Positions 1 to 7,813 of a DNA stretch of 48,893 bases are shown one piece after another (position 1 is the first letter of the stretch; each line of letters begins with the position of its first letter). The notes below the pieces were generated by a model. It worked only from the letters and a program-made list of their open reading frames with translations, made no database searches and was not told the DNA's origin. The translations under genes and the position numbers were made by a program. Source of the stretch: a bacterium. GTDB lineage: Bacteria; Sysuimicrobiota; Sysuimicrobiia; Sysuimicrobiales; Segetimicrobiaceae. Location of the stretch: positions 1 to 48,893 of the forward strand of contig DASSJF010000054.1 of assembly GCA_035691305.1 (NCBI GenBank), read 5' to 3'.

Positions 1-548
1 GTTCCGGGCATCACTACGGCGAGATAGGTGACATTGCCGTCACCGTTCCGAATGCCGCCGACGTGAGCCACGAGACCCTGCGACCAGATTAGTGCCAAAC
101 GATTCATGTTCAAGCCCACCTCGATCGGAGCACCGAACGCGGCAACAAAATCTGAAGCGGGCCCGTCCATCACGGGATCCCAATGCAGCGGAGGCAACTC
201 TAAAGTGCTCGCTACGCTGGGGGGCACACGGGAGAGCGATAAATGGAGACAGCCGCCAAACCGTGTGCCAGCTGCGACAACACGACCGGCTACGATAAGC
301 AGGTCGATCTGGCAGCCAGTTGCTCGTTCAAATGCGAGTGCGACGCCCGCAGCATCATATGCAGCCATCCCGAGCTTGACTGGCCCGACTTGCACTCCAG
401 GGATGATCTGTGGGATCTGATCGACGAACGCTGGTCGCTCGGTGCCATCGGCGGACGCCGCAAGCCTTGGATACTGTTCCGATTGGGGCGCGGCGCTTGC
501 AGAGGTCGACACCATCAGCAGAAAAACAACGCTCACGAATCCGCGCAT
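1..548 (-). CDS. Secreted repeat-family protein, partial (3' end beyond window)
   Basis: An open frame enters from the left edge on the minus strand and starts at an ATG at 548. The 182 visible residues begin with a signal peptide (hydrophobic residues about 5-16, Ala-rich cleavage region near 16-20). A domain follows that is clearly related to the upstream neighbour: a GPVKLGM box at about 55-61, TGCQIDLL at 77-84, GGC at 98-100, and an ALIW..GLVAHVG / VTYLAV block at the window edge. Cys79 and Cys100 are spaced exactly as the cysteine pair in the second repeat of the neighbour, so a disulfide is plausible in an exported protein. Only 22 bases separate it from the upstream gene, which suggests one transcript. 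The function is not recognised. Codon use has many A/T third positions, unlike most of the window. Confidence 0.75.
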   Translation of the reverse strand, partial: MRGFVSVVFLLMVSTSASAAPQSEQYPRLAASADGTERPAFVDQIPQIIPGVQVGPVKLGMAAYDAAGVALAFERATGCQIDLLIVAGRVVAAGTRFGGCLHLSLSRVPPSVASTLELPPLHWDPVMDGPASDFVAAFGAPIEVGLNMNRLALIWSQGLVAHVGGIRNGDGNVTYLAVVMPG

Positions 549-570
549 CGCTGTACACTGACCCCGCGCT

Positions 571-1764
571 CTAGGGACTCGGTGGTGGAGGTAGCAACCC
601 ATTACCACTCCCTCCATCGCTGTAGAGTAGAAAAGCGCGCTCGCTTGGCGGGATCGAATAGGCGGTTGATGATTGTGGCATCGTGTGACGGCTGTGCTCC
701 TCCGGCCAAGCTATGAAATGACCGATCCCAGGCACCGATCTCCAACCACGGGGCTGGACCGCCAGGTAGGTCACGAAACCACCATGTACGTGGAGAACAC
801 CAACGTGGGCCACGAGCCCATCGGCAAAGACGAGCGCTACGCGATCCCCGCCCAGATGCATAGTCTGGGGCCGGCCGAACACTTCCGCAAGCAATGCCGG
901 AGGATCGCCGATACCGTCTACGGGTGGCGTAGTCTGGCGTGGCACTTGAAGAGTCAAGCACCCGCCCCAGGGACTACCCGCCGCGATCACCACGCCACGT
1001 GCGGCAAGCAGATCAATATTGCATCCAGTCTGGTACTCAAATAGAGCGGCGGTCTCGCGTGCTTTGTAAATTGGCATACCAAGCGTTACCGGGCCAATGG
1101 AGCGCCCTGGAACGATAGCCGCTTCGGATGACTCACCACTCCAGGGAGCGAGTTGACCGATGCTCGACACGGGAACGAGATCCATAGATTGGATTGGGAG
1201 ATAAGTGACGACGATGCCTCTCGTCGGCCCCGGACTCCATCGGGCAAGATTGCCGATCGACGGCACCACCATGCTGCCGGTTTCCTGGACGGCGAGATAG
1301 CTCACTGTGGCACCTCGCGCCTGCGTTCGCTGAATGTACGCTATGAGTCCAGCGGCGAACATCAGCGCCAGATTGTCGCGACTCTCACGGACAACCCTCG
1401 GGGCGCCGAATACGTTGACGAGTTGGTCCGGAGACCCGTTGATATCGAGGGTACTTTGCCCTCCGATTGCATCTCGTGGAAGGAACGACTTGTTATCGTC
1501 GGGCAACTGAACATCGATGTGCGCGGTCAGGGCACTTCCGACGGCTGCCACCACCCCGTTTCGAAAGAGCACATCGATGACGCGGCCGGTTGTGCGCGCA
1601 AACCGTGCCGCCGCCGCGTCAGCTTCTCTCGCAGACATTCCGAGCGTAACAGGCCCAAGAGCATGACCTGGAAAAATAACAACCGCGCGGGGACTCCACG
1701 CTGTCGCATCGGGGATTGGTCCGATAATTATCGCCGCAACGACAAGCCCGGCAAGAACCTGCAC
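571..1764 (-). CDS. Secreted protein with two tandem copies of an unrecognised domain
   Basis: This 397-residue protein has a probable signal peptide (residues about 1-22). It contains two copies of one domain. Copy 1 starts at PGHALGPVTLGM (32-43) and copy 2 at PGRSIGPVTLGM (219-230). Each copy runs through an ID(V/L)L core to an ALMF/ALVF, GL(I/V)AxxxV, (S/T)YLAVQ ending. A shorter C-terminal unit (TYLxxQ, then VPxIG and a Trp) recurs near 155-176, 187-208 and 330-350. Copy 2 carries Cys248 and Cys269; copy 1 lacks both. GTG is the start because GAGGGG lies about 8 bases upstream. The downstream gene encodes a paralogue. The tail (about 350-397) is Ser/Pro-rich and low in complexity. The function is unknown; a cell-surface or binding role is only a guess. 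Confidence 0.72.
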   Translation of the reverse strand: MQVLAGLVVAAIIIGPIPDATAWSPRAVVIFPGHALGPVTLGMSAREADAAAARFARTTGRVIDVLFRNGVVAAVGSALTAHIDVQLPDDNKSFLPRDAIGGQSTLDINGSPDQLVNVFGAPRVVRESRDNLALMFAAGLIAYIQRTQARGATVSYLAVQETGSMVVPSIGNLARWSPGPTRGIVVTYLPIQSMDLVPVSSIGQLAPWSGESSEAAIVPGRSIGPVTLGMPIYKARETAALFEYQTGCNIDLLAARGVVIAAGSPWGGCLTLQVPRQTTPPVDGIGDPPALLAEVFGRPQTMHLGGDRVALVFADGLVAHVGVLHVHGGFVTYLAVQPRGWRSVPGIGHFIAWPEEHSRHTMPQSSTAYSIPPSERAFLLYSDGGSGNGLLPPPPSP

Positions 1765-1831
1765 GGCATAGCCCCCCTCTGGCCCCTGCCAAAAGGGTAA
1801 GGGAAACGGGTGCGGACTCCATCCGGGAAAT

Positions 1832-1841
1832 CCTATATAGG
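1832..1841 (-). promoter_or_regulatory. AT-centred palindrome upstream of the secreted repeat genes
   Basis: CCTATATAGG is a perfect 10-base palindrome about 68 bases upstream of the GTG at 1764. It lies in the gap behind the LuxR-type regulator gene. It could be a -10 element or an operator for the repeat-protein operon. No convincing -35 box was found, so this is tentative. Confidence 0.25.
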
Positions 1842-1882
1842 GATAGGTTCCTTGCGGGGAGGGAGGCCCAGACGCGGAGATT

Positions 1883-4420
1883 CTAGTCTAACGGCGGAGC
1901 GGACTCTCTTTGGTGCGCAACTATCCAAGCGGCGATTTGCGCACGGGTATTCATACCAAGTTTATTAAGGATGTGCTGGACATGAGCCTCTACGGTACCT
2001 TCTCTGATGGACATACGATCGGCAATCTCTCGATTTGTCATTCCCTCAGCGACAAGGGTCGCCACCTCTCTCTCACGGGGGGCCAATAGACCGGTTCGTT
2101 TCACTGCTGGAGACTTCGCGCGCCCGTGAGGCCTCACTTGATTCCGAGCGGATGGTGTTAGCGCATGTTCAACGGCATGCTCAAGCGTCATCGCTCGGCC
2201 TTCTGCACACGCAGTGGCAAATGCCGGCGAGCCTAGCGCACTTCGTACGGTAGCGATTCGCTGATCACGGTCAGTCCGAGTGCCGGGCCAGAAATTCGGA
2301 CCGGTTCTAGTTCGCGAGGCGTCGGATGCTCCGAACAACCGCGCTGCTTCCAAGTAATCGCCTTGACCCGAAGTCGCGACCGCGAGGCCTTCGAGACTCT
2401 CCGAAAGACCTCTTTTGTTTCCGAGCTCTTGAAGCATGGCGAGGCTTTCCCGAAACAGCATCGCCGCTCGATCGTAGTGGCCCTGAGCCAGCGCAACATT
2501 CGCCAGCCCAACCTTCGCCCAGGCGATGTAGTTCTTCGACCCAATCTGTTGTCCGAGCGTCAAGCCCTCTTCGATAAGTACGGTGGCTCGGTCGTAATTG
2601 CCTCGAAGCGCTTCCACCGCGGCTAGACCACCGAGAGCATAAGCAGTCGTAAATCTGTTCCCTGCGGCGCGGCAAAGGGCTAAGCTATCTACAAGTAACG
2701 GGGTTGCTTTCTCATGATCACCTTGCAGCAGCATCGCTGTTCCCAAGCAGTATAAAGACCAGCCAACGCCCCACGTATCCTGTGCTTGCTTGTAGAGAGA
2801 CACGCTCTGTTCAAACATGTCTACCGCCTGGTGGAAATCAGCTTCGCCTTCCGCAAAGTGCGCCAGATGGTGGAGTGCATAGGCAGCGCCCCGCTGATCG
2901 TTCAATTTCTGAAATAGAGCAAGGCTTTCGTGAAGATAGACGCTTCCGCTCGCGTCGCCTTGTCGCCACGCAAGTAGGCCGGCGCCAGAGAGCGCCAATG
3001 CGCGCACCGCCGCCGATGAGTCGATGCTGGCAGTGAGCGCTCCTTCGAGCGACTCACGCCCCTCAGTATAATGGCCGCAAATAAACCAAAATTCGTGGAG
3101 CGCAGCTGAGAACCGCAACCAAGCGCCAGCCCCGCTACGTTCCTTCTTGCTCCACTCTATCGCCGCCCGTAGATTATCATGTTCGGTCTCGAGCCGTTGC
3201 AGCCACGTGGCCTGCTGGGATTCACGTAGCGCTACGTTGGCCTTTTCCGCGAAACTCAGGTACCAGTCTCGATGTCGCCTGTGTGCGTCAGCAGCCTTTC
3301 CGGACTCCAGAAGCCGTTCCTCGCCATACTGACGAACCGTCTCCAATAGTCGATAACGCGCGCCGGCACCGCTTGTCTCCGCGATCACAAGCGACTTATC
3401 CACTAGGTGAGTCAACAAATCGAAGATGGTGGCCCTTTGGACTTCTCCTTCCGAGCAAATTGTCTCAGCGGCTTCCAACGACCACCCGCCAGCGAACACG
3501 GATAGGCGGGACAAGAGAATACGCTCATTCGCCGGCAGCAAATCGTAGCTCCAGTCCATCGCGGTCTTCAGAGTTTGATGCCGGGGCAAAGTCGCACGAC
3601 TTCCACTCGTGAGCAACCGAAACCGATCAGTGAGCCGGCCAAGAATCTCGCCAACGGCTAAGACTCGCACCCACGCTGCCGCCATCTCGATTGCTAGCGG
3701 AATACCATCCAACCGTCGGCAGAGGTCGGCAACTGTATGAGCGTTATTTTCGGTGATCGCAAACTCCGATCGTACGGCTCTTGCACGGTCGACGAACAAT
3801 CGGACAGCATCGTTGCGCAATACGGCGTCCATGCTTACTTGGTGCTGGAGATTCGGGGGAGAAAGCGGAGGCACCGTCCATCGGACCTCGCCAGCAACGC
3901 CGAGCGGTTCCCGACTTGTCGCCAGAATTCGCAGGTCGGGACAGCCTTGTAGGAGCGCATTTACGAGATCAGCGCAGGAACCAAGCAGGTGCTCACAATT
4001 GTCCAGCAGCAGAAGAAGTGATCTGGATCTGAGTGAAGCGGCTAACGTTTGTTGCAGCTGTCGTCTCGGTTGTTCGGGAATTCCTAGCACCGCAGCGACC
4101 GTTTGGGGCACAACAGCGCGATTTGAGACCGGCGCCAGATCCACTACCCAAACTCCATCGGGAGCCTCGTTGAGAAGATCGTCCGCTACCCGCAACGCTA
4201 ACCGCGTCTTGCCGCAGCCGCCTGTGCCAGTGAGCGTGAGGAGGCGCGTCGTGCCGAGGAGGCGCTTGATCTCGTCGATCTCGCGCTCTCGCCCGATGAA
4301 ACTTGTAAGTTGAGTACGTAGGTTGTGGCGACGCGGGACAGGCGGCGGAATCTTGGGCCGAGAAGCTTGTGGCTTTGTCTGTTTCGGCCTGGGGATCCGC
4401 GTCTTCGGCCGACGAGCCAT
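1883..4420 (-). CDS. Large ATPase-TPR-LuxR transcriptional regulator
   Basis: The 845-residue protein has the layout of AfsR/MalT-like signal-transduction ATPases. A basic Pro-rich N-terminus (1-35) is followed by an NB-ARC-type ATPase starting at FIGRERE (41-47), with Walker A GTGGCGKT at 65-72 and Walker B LLLLLDNCEH near 135-145. A long helical TPR region (about 480-700) comes next. The last 65 residues are a LuxR-type helix-turn-helix (LAPREREVATLVAEGMTNRE, then GTVEAHVQHILNKLG). Such proteins bind ATP and an unknown effector, oligomerise, and activate promoters through the LuxR domain. The start is an ATG with GGAGG 7 bases upstream. It sits upstream of the two secreted repeat genes on the same strand, 118 bases before the next start, so it may control them. 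Codon use has many A/T third positions, which suggests a different origin from genes to the right. Confidence 0.9.
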   Translation of the reverse strand: MARRPKTRIPRPKQTKPQASRPKIPPPVPRRHNLRTQLTSFIGREREIDEIKRLLGTTRLLTLTGTGGCGKTRLALRVADDLLNEAPDGVWVVDLAPVSNRAVVPQTVAAVLGIPEQPRRQLQQTLAASLRSRSLLLLLDNCEHLLGSCADLVNALLQGCPDLRILATSREPLGVAGEVRWTVPPLSPPNLQHQVSMDAVLRNDAVRLFVDRARAVRSEFAITENNAHTVADLCRRLDGIPLAIEMAAAWVRVLAVGEILGRLTDRFRLLTSGSRATLPRHQTLKTAMDWSYDLLPANERILLSRLSVFAGGWSLEAAETICSEGEVQRATIFDLLTHLVDKSLVIAETSGAGARYRLLETVRQYGEERLLESGKAADAHRRHRDWYLSFAEKANVALRESQQATWLQRLETEHDNLRAAIEWSKKERSGAGAWLRFSAALHEFWFICGHYTEGRESLEGALTASIDSSAAVRALALSGAGLLAWRQGDASGSVYLHESLALFQKLNDQRGAAYALHHLAHFAEGEADFHQAVDMFEQSVSLYKQAQDTWGVGWSLYCLGTAMLLQGDHEKATPLLVDSLALCRAAGNRFTTAYALGGLAAVEALRGNYDRATVLIEEGLTLGQQIGSKNYIAWAKVGLANVALAQGHYDRAAMLFRESLAMLQELGNKRGLSESLEGLAVATSGQGDYLEAARLFGASDASRTRTGPNFWPGTRTDRDQRIATVRSALGSPAFATACAEGRAMTLEHAVEHALTPSARNQVRPHGRAKSPAVKRTGLLAPREREVATLVAEGMTNREIADRMSIREGTVEAHVQHILNKLGMNTRAQIAAWIVAHQRESAPPLD

Positions 4421-4853
4421 TCGTCAGCCTCCATGATGCCGCTGTTCCTGGTGAGGTCGGGTTCGTCGCCTCGAAAGGCTGAACCTTCGGACTCAATTCT
4501 TCGAACGATCGGGGACAACTGCGCGCGACACCGCTTCTCCGCACCGGGAGTTCTGGCCGTCCAACCATTCGAATGTACTGATGGCTGACTATAGCGCGAG
4601 ATGTTTCGTAGGCGTTTTGAGGTGCCGTTCCCCTATCCCGTGCCGGCGACCATTGGGCGTCTCTGATCGGCGGAATCGTCGCGCCGGTGTTTAGCGGCTG
4701 GATCCTGTTCACGCTGTCGAGAACGGAATCGGCACGTAAGGCGCGCACGCACCAGTCGGCGCCGCACCCGGGCCGGAGATTCCGCCGCAGTCACCACGGC
4801 CGACCCAGGTGGCACGGCCGCACGGCGACGACGCCGGCCCGGGCGGAAGGGAA
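4421..4853. other. Gene-poor gap at the composition boundary, with one doubtful small frame
   Basis: The left part holds the ribosome-binding site and presumed promoter of the LuxR-type gene. The composition changes from moderate to high GC between about 4600 and 4750. A plus-strand frame at 4621-4857 encodes a short membrane-like stretch (WASLIGGIVAPVFSGWILF) followed by an Arg/His-rich tail. Its TGA overlaps the ATG of the next gene. It has no good start codon (first GTG at 4687), so it may be a truncated remnant. Confidence 0.35.
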
Positions 4854-5099
4854 ATGATGTTTCCGCCACCAACGCACCGGGACTCTGACGGACGGAGGGT
4901 TCCGGTGTTCGCCGCACCGCTCGTCTCGATCGGATTGCGCACCGCGCTGATGCTCGGACTGGGACTGCCGACGATCGCGCTGACGTTGCATCTCCTGCGC
5001 GTCCCGGAGAAGGAACGCCTGGTCGCGGGGTCGTTCTTCGCGATGGCGTACGGCCTGTTGGCGACGCTGCTGTTACACCGGATCATTCCTCTTCCCTAG
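4854..5099 (+). CDS. Small two-helix membrane protein
   Basis: The 81-residue product (80 if the second ATG at 4857 is used) has a short Pro-rich N-terminus. Two hydrophobic segments follow, at about 20-40 and 52-75, split by a charged VPEKERL turn. GGAAGG just upstream favours the second of the two adjacent ATGs. Third codon positions are strongly G/C-biased and the frame fills the space up to a hairpin, which supports real coding. No family is recognised. It converges on the M28 peptidase gene. Confidence 0.55.
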   Translation: MMFPPPTHRDSDGRRVPVFAAPLVSIGLRTALMLGLGLPTIALTLHLLRVPEKERLVAGSFFAMAYGLLATLLLHRIIPLP

Positions 5100-5119
5100 A
5101 CGCCGGTCCATGGCTCCCC

Positions 5120-5142
5120 GCGGGTGCCCGACGGGCGCCCGC
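5120..5142. terminator. Hairpin between convergent genes
   Basis: GCGGGTGCCCG and CGGGCGCCCGC form a near-perfect inverted repeat with one G-T wobble and almost no loop. It lies between the stop of the small membrane protein (5099) and the stop of the M28 peptidase (5165, minus). It could terminate transcription from both sides. There is no T tract. Confidence 0.5.
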
Positions 5143-5164
5143 CGTCGTGCAGGACCGAGCTGCA

Positions 5165-6469
5165 CTACTTCGTCTGCGCAGCCACGAGCGCGGTCGCGAC
5201 CGCGAGCTTCGTGGACGCCTCGAGCAACGCGGGCGACACCCGGTCCACGGTGTCGCGCGGCGTATCGTAGTACGGATCGTCGGGCCGGAACAGGAACACG
5301 ACGGGAATGCCCGCCCTCTCGAAGTTCGCGTGGTCGCTACCGCCTTCGGCCGCGTGGACCTCGACGCGGATACCGAGATCACCCGCGAGGCGCGCCGCCG
5401 TACGAACCATCGTGTCGTCGCCCTTGCCGGCCAGGATGAGCCGGTCGCCGACGCCCTCCATGTCGAGGTTGATCATGCCGATGATCCGGCCGCGCTCGAG
5501 ATGCTTGACGTACTCCGCCGAACCGTAGAGCCCATCCTCTTCCGCGCCGAACAGCACATACCGAACGGTCACCGGGAGCGGTACGTCCTTCAGCACCTCG
5601 GCGGTCTCGAGCACCGCCGCAACCCCGGAGGTGTTGTCGTTCGCGCCCGGCGCCTCGGCGACGGTATCGCGGTGCGCGCCGACGATCAAGACCCGCCCGG
5701 CATCGCCGCCGGCCGCGGTCCCCGGCGCGGCCTTCGTGCCCACGATGTTCCACGTCGTCCGCTGCTCGTTGACCGTCTGCACGTCCAGGCGCGCGACGGT
5801 GCGGCCGGTCCGTACGCGGTCGAGCAGCCGCTGTCCTTCGGTGCCCGACAGCGACACGACGGGGATGCGGGTCGCCTGGCCTAGGGTGCCCGAAAAGTCG
5901 TTCGGTTGCGAATTGTACACGACGACCGCCGCGGCCCCGGCATCGGCTGCGTTCTCGGCCTTCGCGCGGAACGTCATCTCGCCGCGCCGCACGAGCACGA
6001 TCTTGCCGCGCACCGGCGCACCCGCCGCGGCCTGGCCGCCGAAGTCACCCGGCCGCCCCAGTCCCGCGTCTACCACTTCCGCGGTGAGGCCCGCCCCGGG
6101 CGTGGAGGGGGAGTATTCCATCGCGCGCGGGTGCAGCGCCGGGCTGACCTCCGGAACCGTCAGCGCCACGTGCTTCACGTGGAAGTACGGGAACGTGAAG
6201 GACTGCCATTCTATGGTGCAGCCGTCGCGGGTCAACTGCGACGCGATGTAATTCCCCGACGTTTTGTCTTCGGGAGAGCCGGCGGGATGCGGTCCGATCT
6301 TCTGCGAAAGTGCGAGGACGTGCTGGTACGCGCGCTGGCCCGACACCCGGACCACCGCCCCCTGCGGCGCGACGCCCCCTCCCGCGGGCGCCGCGACAAT
6401 GGCCGCGGGCGCGGCCGTTGCGATCGCGATGATCGCGGCCGCGCGTACGATCCTCCGGCTTCCCTTCAC
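5165..6469 (-). CDS. Secreted M28 family metallopeptidase with PA domain
   Basis: The product is a 434-residue zinc aminopeptidase-like protein. The GTG at 6469 is preferred because GAGGTG lies 6 bases upstream and it directly precedes a signal peptide (hydrophobic residues about 8-28). A protease-associated domain is inserted at about 127-217 (GKIVLVRRGEMTFRAKAENA). Expected M28 metal and catalytic residues are His266 (GAHRDT), Asp278 (GANDN), Glu310/Glu311 (GAEEDG) and Asp336 (NLDMEG). The usual last ligand, the His of a Y-H-T-P-x-D-T motif, reads YYDTPRDT here, placing Asp402 at that position. Members release N-terminal residues from peptides outside the cytoplasm. It diverges from the MFS gene, with 69 bases between the two starts. 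Confidence 0.88.
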   Translation of the reverse strand: MKGSRRIVRAAAIIAIATAAPAAIVAAPAGGGVAPQGAVVRVSGQRAYQHVLALSQKIGPHPAGSPEDKTSGNYIASQLTRDGCTIEWQSFTFPYFHVKHVALTVPEVSPALHPRAMEYSPSTPGAGLTAEVVDAGLGRPGDFGGQAAAGAPVRGKIVLVRRGEMTFRAKAENAADAGAAAVVVYNSQPNDFSGTLGQATRIPVVSLSGTEGQRLLDRVRTGRTVARLDVQTVNEQRTTWNIVGTKAAPGTAAGGDAGRVLIVGAHRDTVAEAPGANDNTSGVAAVLETAEVLKDVPLPVTVRYVLFGAEEDGLYGSAEYVKHLERGRIIGMINLDMEGVGDRLILAGKGDDTMVRTAARLAGDLGIRVEVHAAEGGSDHANFERAGIPVVFLFRPDDPYYDTPRDTVDRVSPALLEASTKLAVATALVAAQTK

Positions 6470-6538
6470 GTTCCCACCTCGCGTCGCGCCGCCCTCCGGG
6501 GAGGCCGGCATCATTCGTTCGTCGAACGAGCACCGTCT

Positions 6539-7813
6539 GTGAACCGCCGCGTGTTGCTCCAGTTGAGTTACGGCCACTTCGCGACCGATCTCTCGCAGGG
6601 CGCGCTGCCGGCGCTGCTCCCCCTGTTTAAGACGCAGTACCATCTATCCTACACGGACGTCGGCCTGGTGGTGCTCATAGCTAGTATCAGCTCCTCTATC
6701 GTGCAGCCCGCGTTCGGCGTGCTGAGCGACCGGGCCCGGATGCGCTGGCTCATGCCGGCCGGGGCGCTGATCTCGGGGACCGGCATGATTCTGGCGGTGG
6801 CGGCCCACCACTTCGCACTCATGATGGCCATGATCTTCCTCTGCGGGCTCGGCGTGGCCGCGTTCCACCCCGAAGGGTACAAGTGGGCCGGCCTCGCGAG
6901 CGGCGAACGGCGCGCCACGGGCATGTCGTACTTCTCCGCCGGCGGAAACGTGGGCTACGGATTCGGCCCGGCGGCCGCCAGCGTGGCGCTACATCTCGCC
7001 GGCCTGAGGGGCCTTTTCTATATGCCGGTGTTCAGCATTCCCGCCGCCGTGATCCTGTGGTTCGTCGCTTCGCCGCGCCGGCGCAGCGAACTCGAAGCGG
7101 AGTGGCACGAGACCGCCCGTGCGGCCGCCGGCGAGGAGATGGACGGACGGAGGTCCGGCGTGCCGGCCGCCCCGCGGGTCGGCCGCATGACCGCGCAGAC
7201 GGTCCTGGGCCTCCTCGTCACGTTCGTCGTCCTGCGTTCCTGGACGTCGACGGGCGAGTCGAGCTTCATTCCGCTGTATTTCGCCGGTGTGCGCCATCTC
7301 ACACCGACGTACGCGGGCCTGCTGGTCAGCCTCTTCCTCGGCGCCGGATCGGTCGGTACGCTGCTCGGCGGCATCGCCGCGGATCGGTGGGGTCGCCGGC
7401 GCATGCTCCTCGTCTCGATGGCGATCCTGCCGCCGCTGCTGTGGCTCATGCCCCGCGCGGTCGGCCCGATCGGCCTGGCCGCGGCGCTGATCGCCGGGAT
7501 GGCCGCCGTCAGCACGTTCGCCGTCGTCATGGTGATGGCGCAGTCGGTCATTCCGGGACGGATCGGGCTCATCTCCGGCCTCATCATCGGCTTCGCCGTC
7601 GGCACCGGCGGCATCGGGACGACGATTCTCGGGGCGATCGCGGACCGGTGGGGCGTGCTGCGGGCGCTCGACGTGACCGCGCTGCTGCCGTTCGCGGCGC
7701 TCGCGATCGCGCTGCTGCTGCCCCCCGACCCACCGGGGGCATGGAACCCGAATGTCGAAACGACTCGTAGTTCCGTACGTGGCGCGCACGCCGGCGCCGC
7801 GGGAGGCTCGTGA
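6539..7813 (+). CDS. MFS transporter, fosmidomycin-resistance (Fsr)-like
   Basis: The 424-residue membrane protein has about 12 hydrophobic segments. The N-terminal sequence (LLQLSYGHFATDLSQGALPA, then LLPLFKTQYHLSYTDVGLV) closely resembles the Fsr group of major facilitator efflux proteins. Intracellular-loop signatures are FGVLSDRARMRW after helix 2 and ADRWGRRRM in the second half, with FHPEGYKWAG near helix 5 as in Fsr. GTG 6539 is chosen as the first start close to the conserved N-terminus; its ribosome-binding site is weak. The stop overlaps the next gene. The substrate cannot be read from sequence; family members export drugs or small metabolites with proton antiport. Confidence 0.85.
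   Translation: MNRRVLLQLSYGHFATDLSQGALPALLPLFKTQYHLSYTDVGLVVLIASISSSIVQPAFGVLSDRARMRWLMPAGALISGTGMILAVAAHHFALMMAMIFLCGLGVAAFHPEGYKWAGLASGERRATGMSYFSAGGNVGYGFGPAAASVALHLAGLRGLFYMPVFSIPAAVILWFVASPRRRSELEAEWHETARAAAGEEMDGRRSGVPAAPRVGRMTAQTVLGLLVTFVVLRSWTSTGESSFIPLYFAGVRHLTPTYAGLLVSLFLGAGSVGTLLGGIAADRWGRRRMLLVSMAILPPLLWLMPRAVGPIGLAAALIAGMAAVSTFAVVMVMAQSVIPGRIGLISGLIIGFAVGTGGIGTTILGAIADRWGVLRALDVTALLPFAALAIALLLPPDPPGAWNPNVETTRSSVRGAHAGAAGGS

Noticed and set aside
4621-4857. Short plus-strand frame with one membrane-like segment, ending over the start of the next gene
   Set aside because: It has no usable start codon before the hydrophobic segment and its second half is Arg/His-rich. It was noted in the gap description and not called as a gene.
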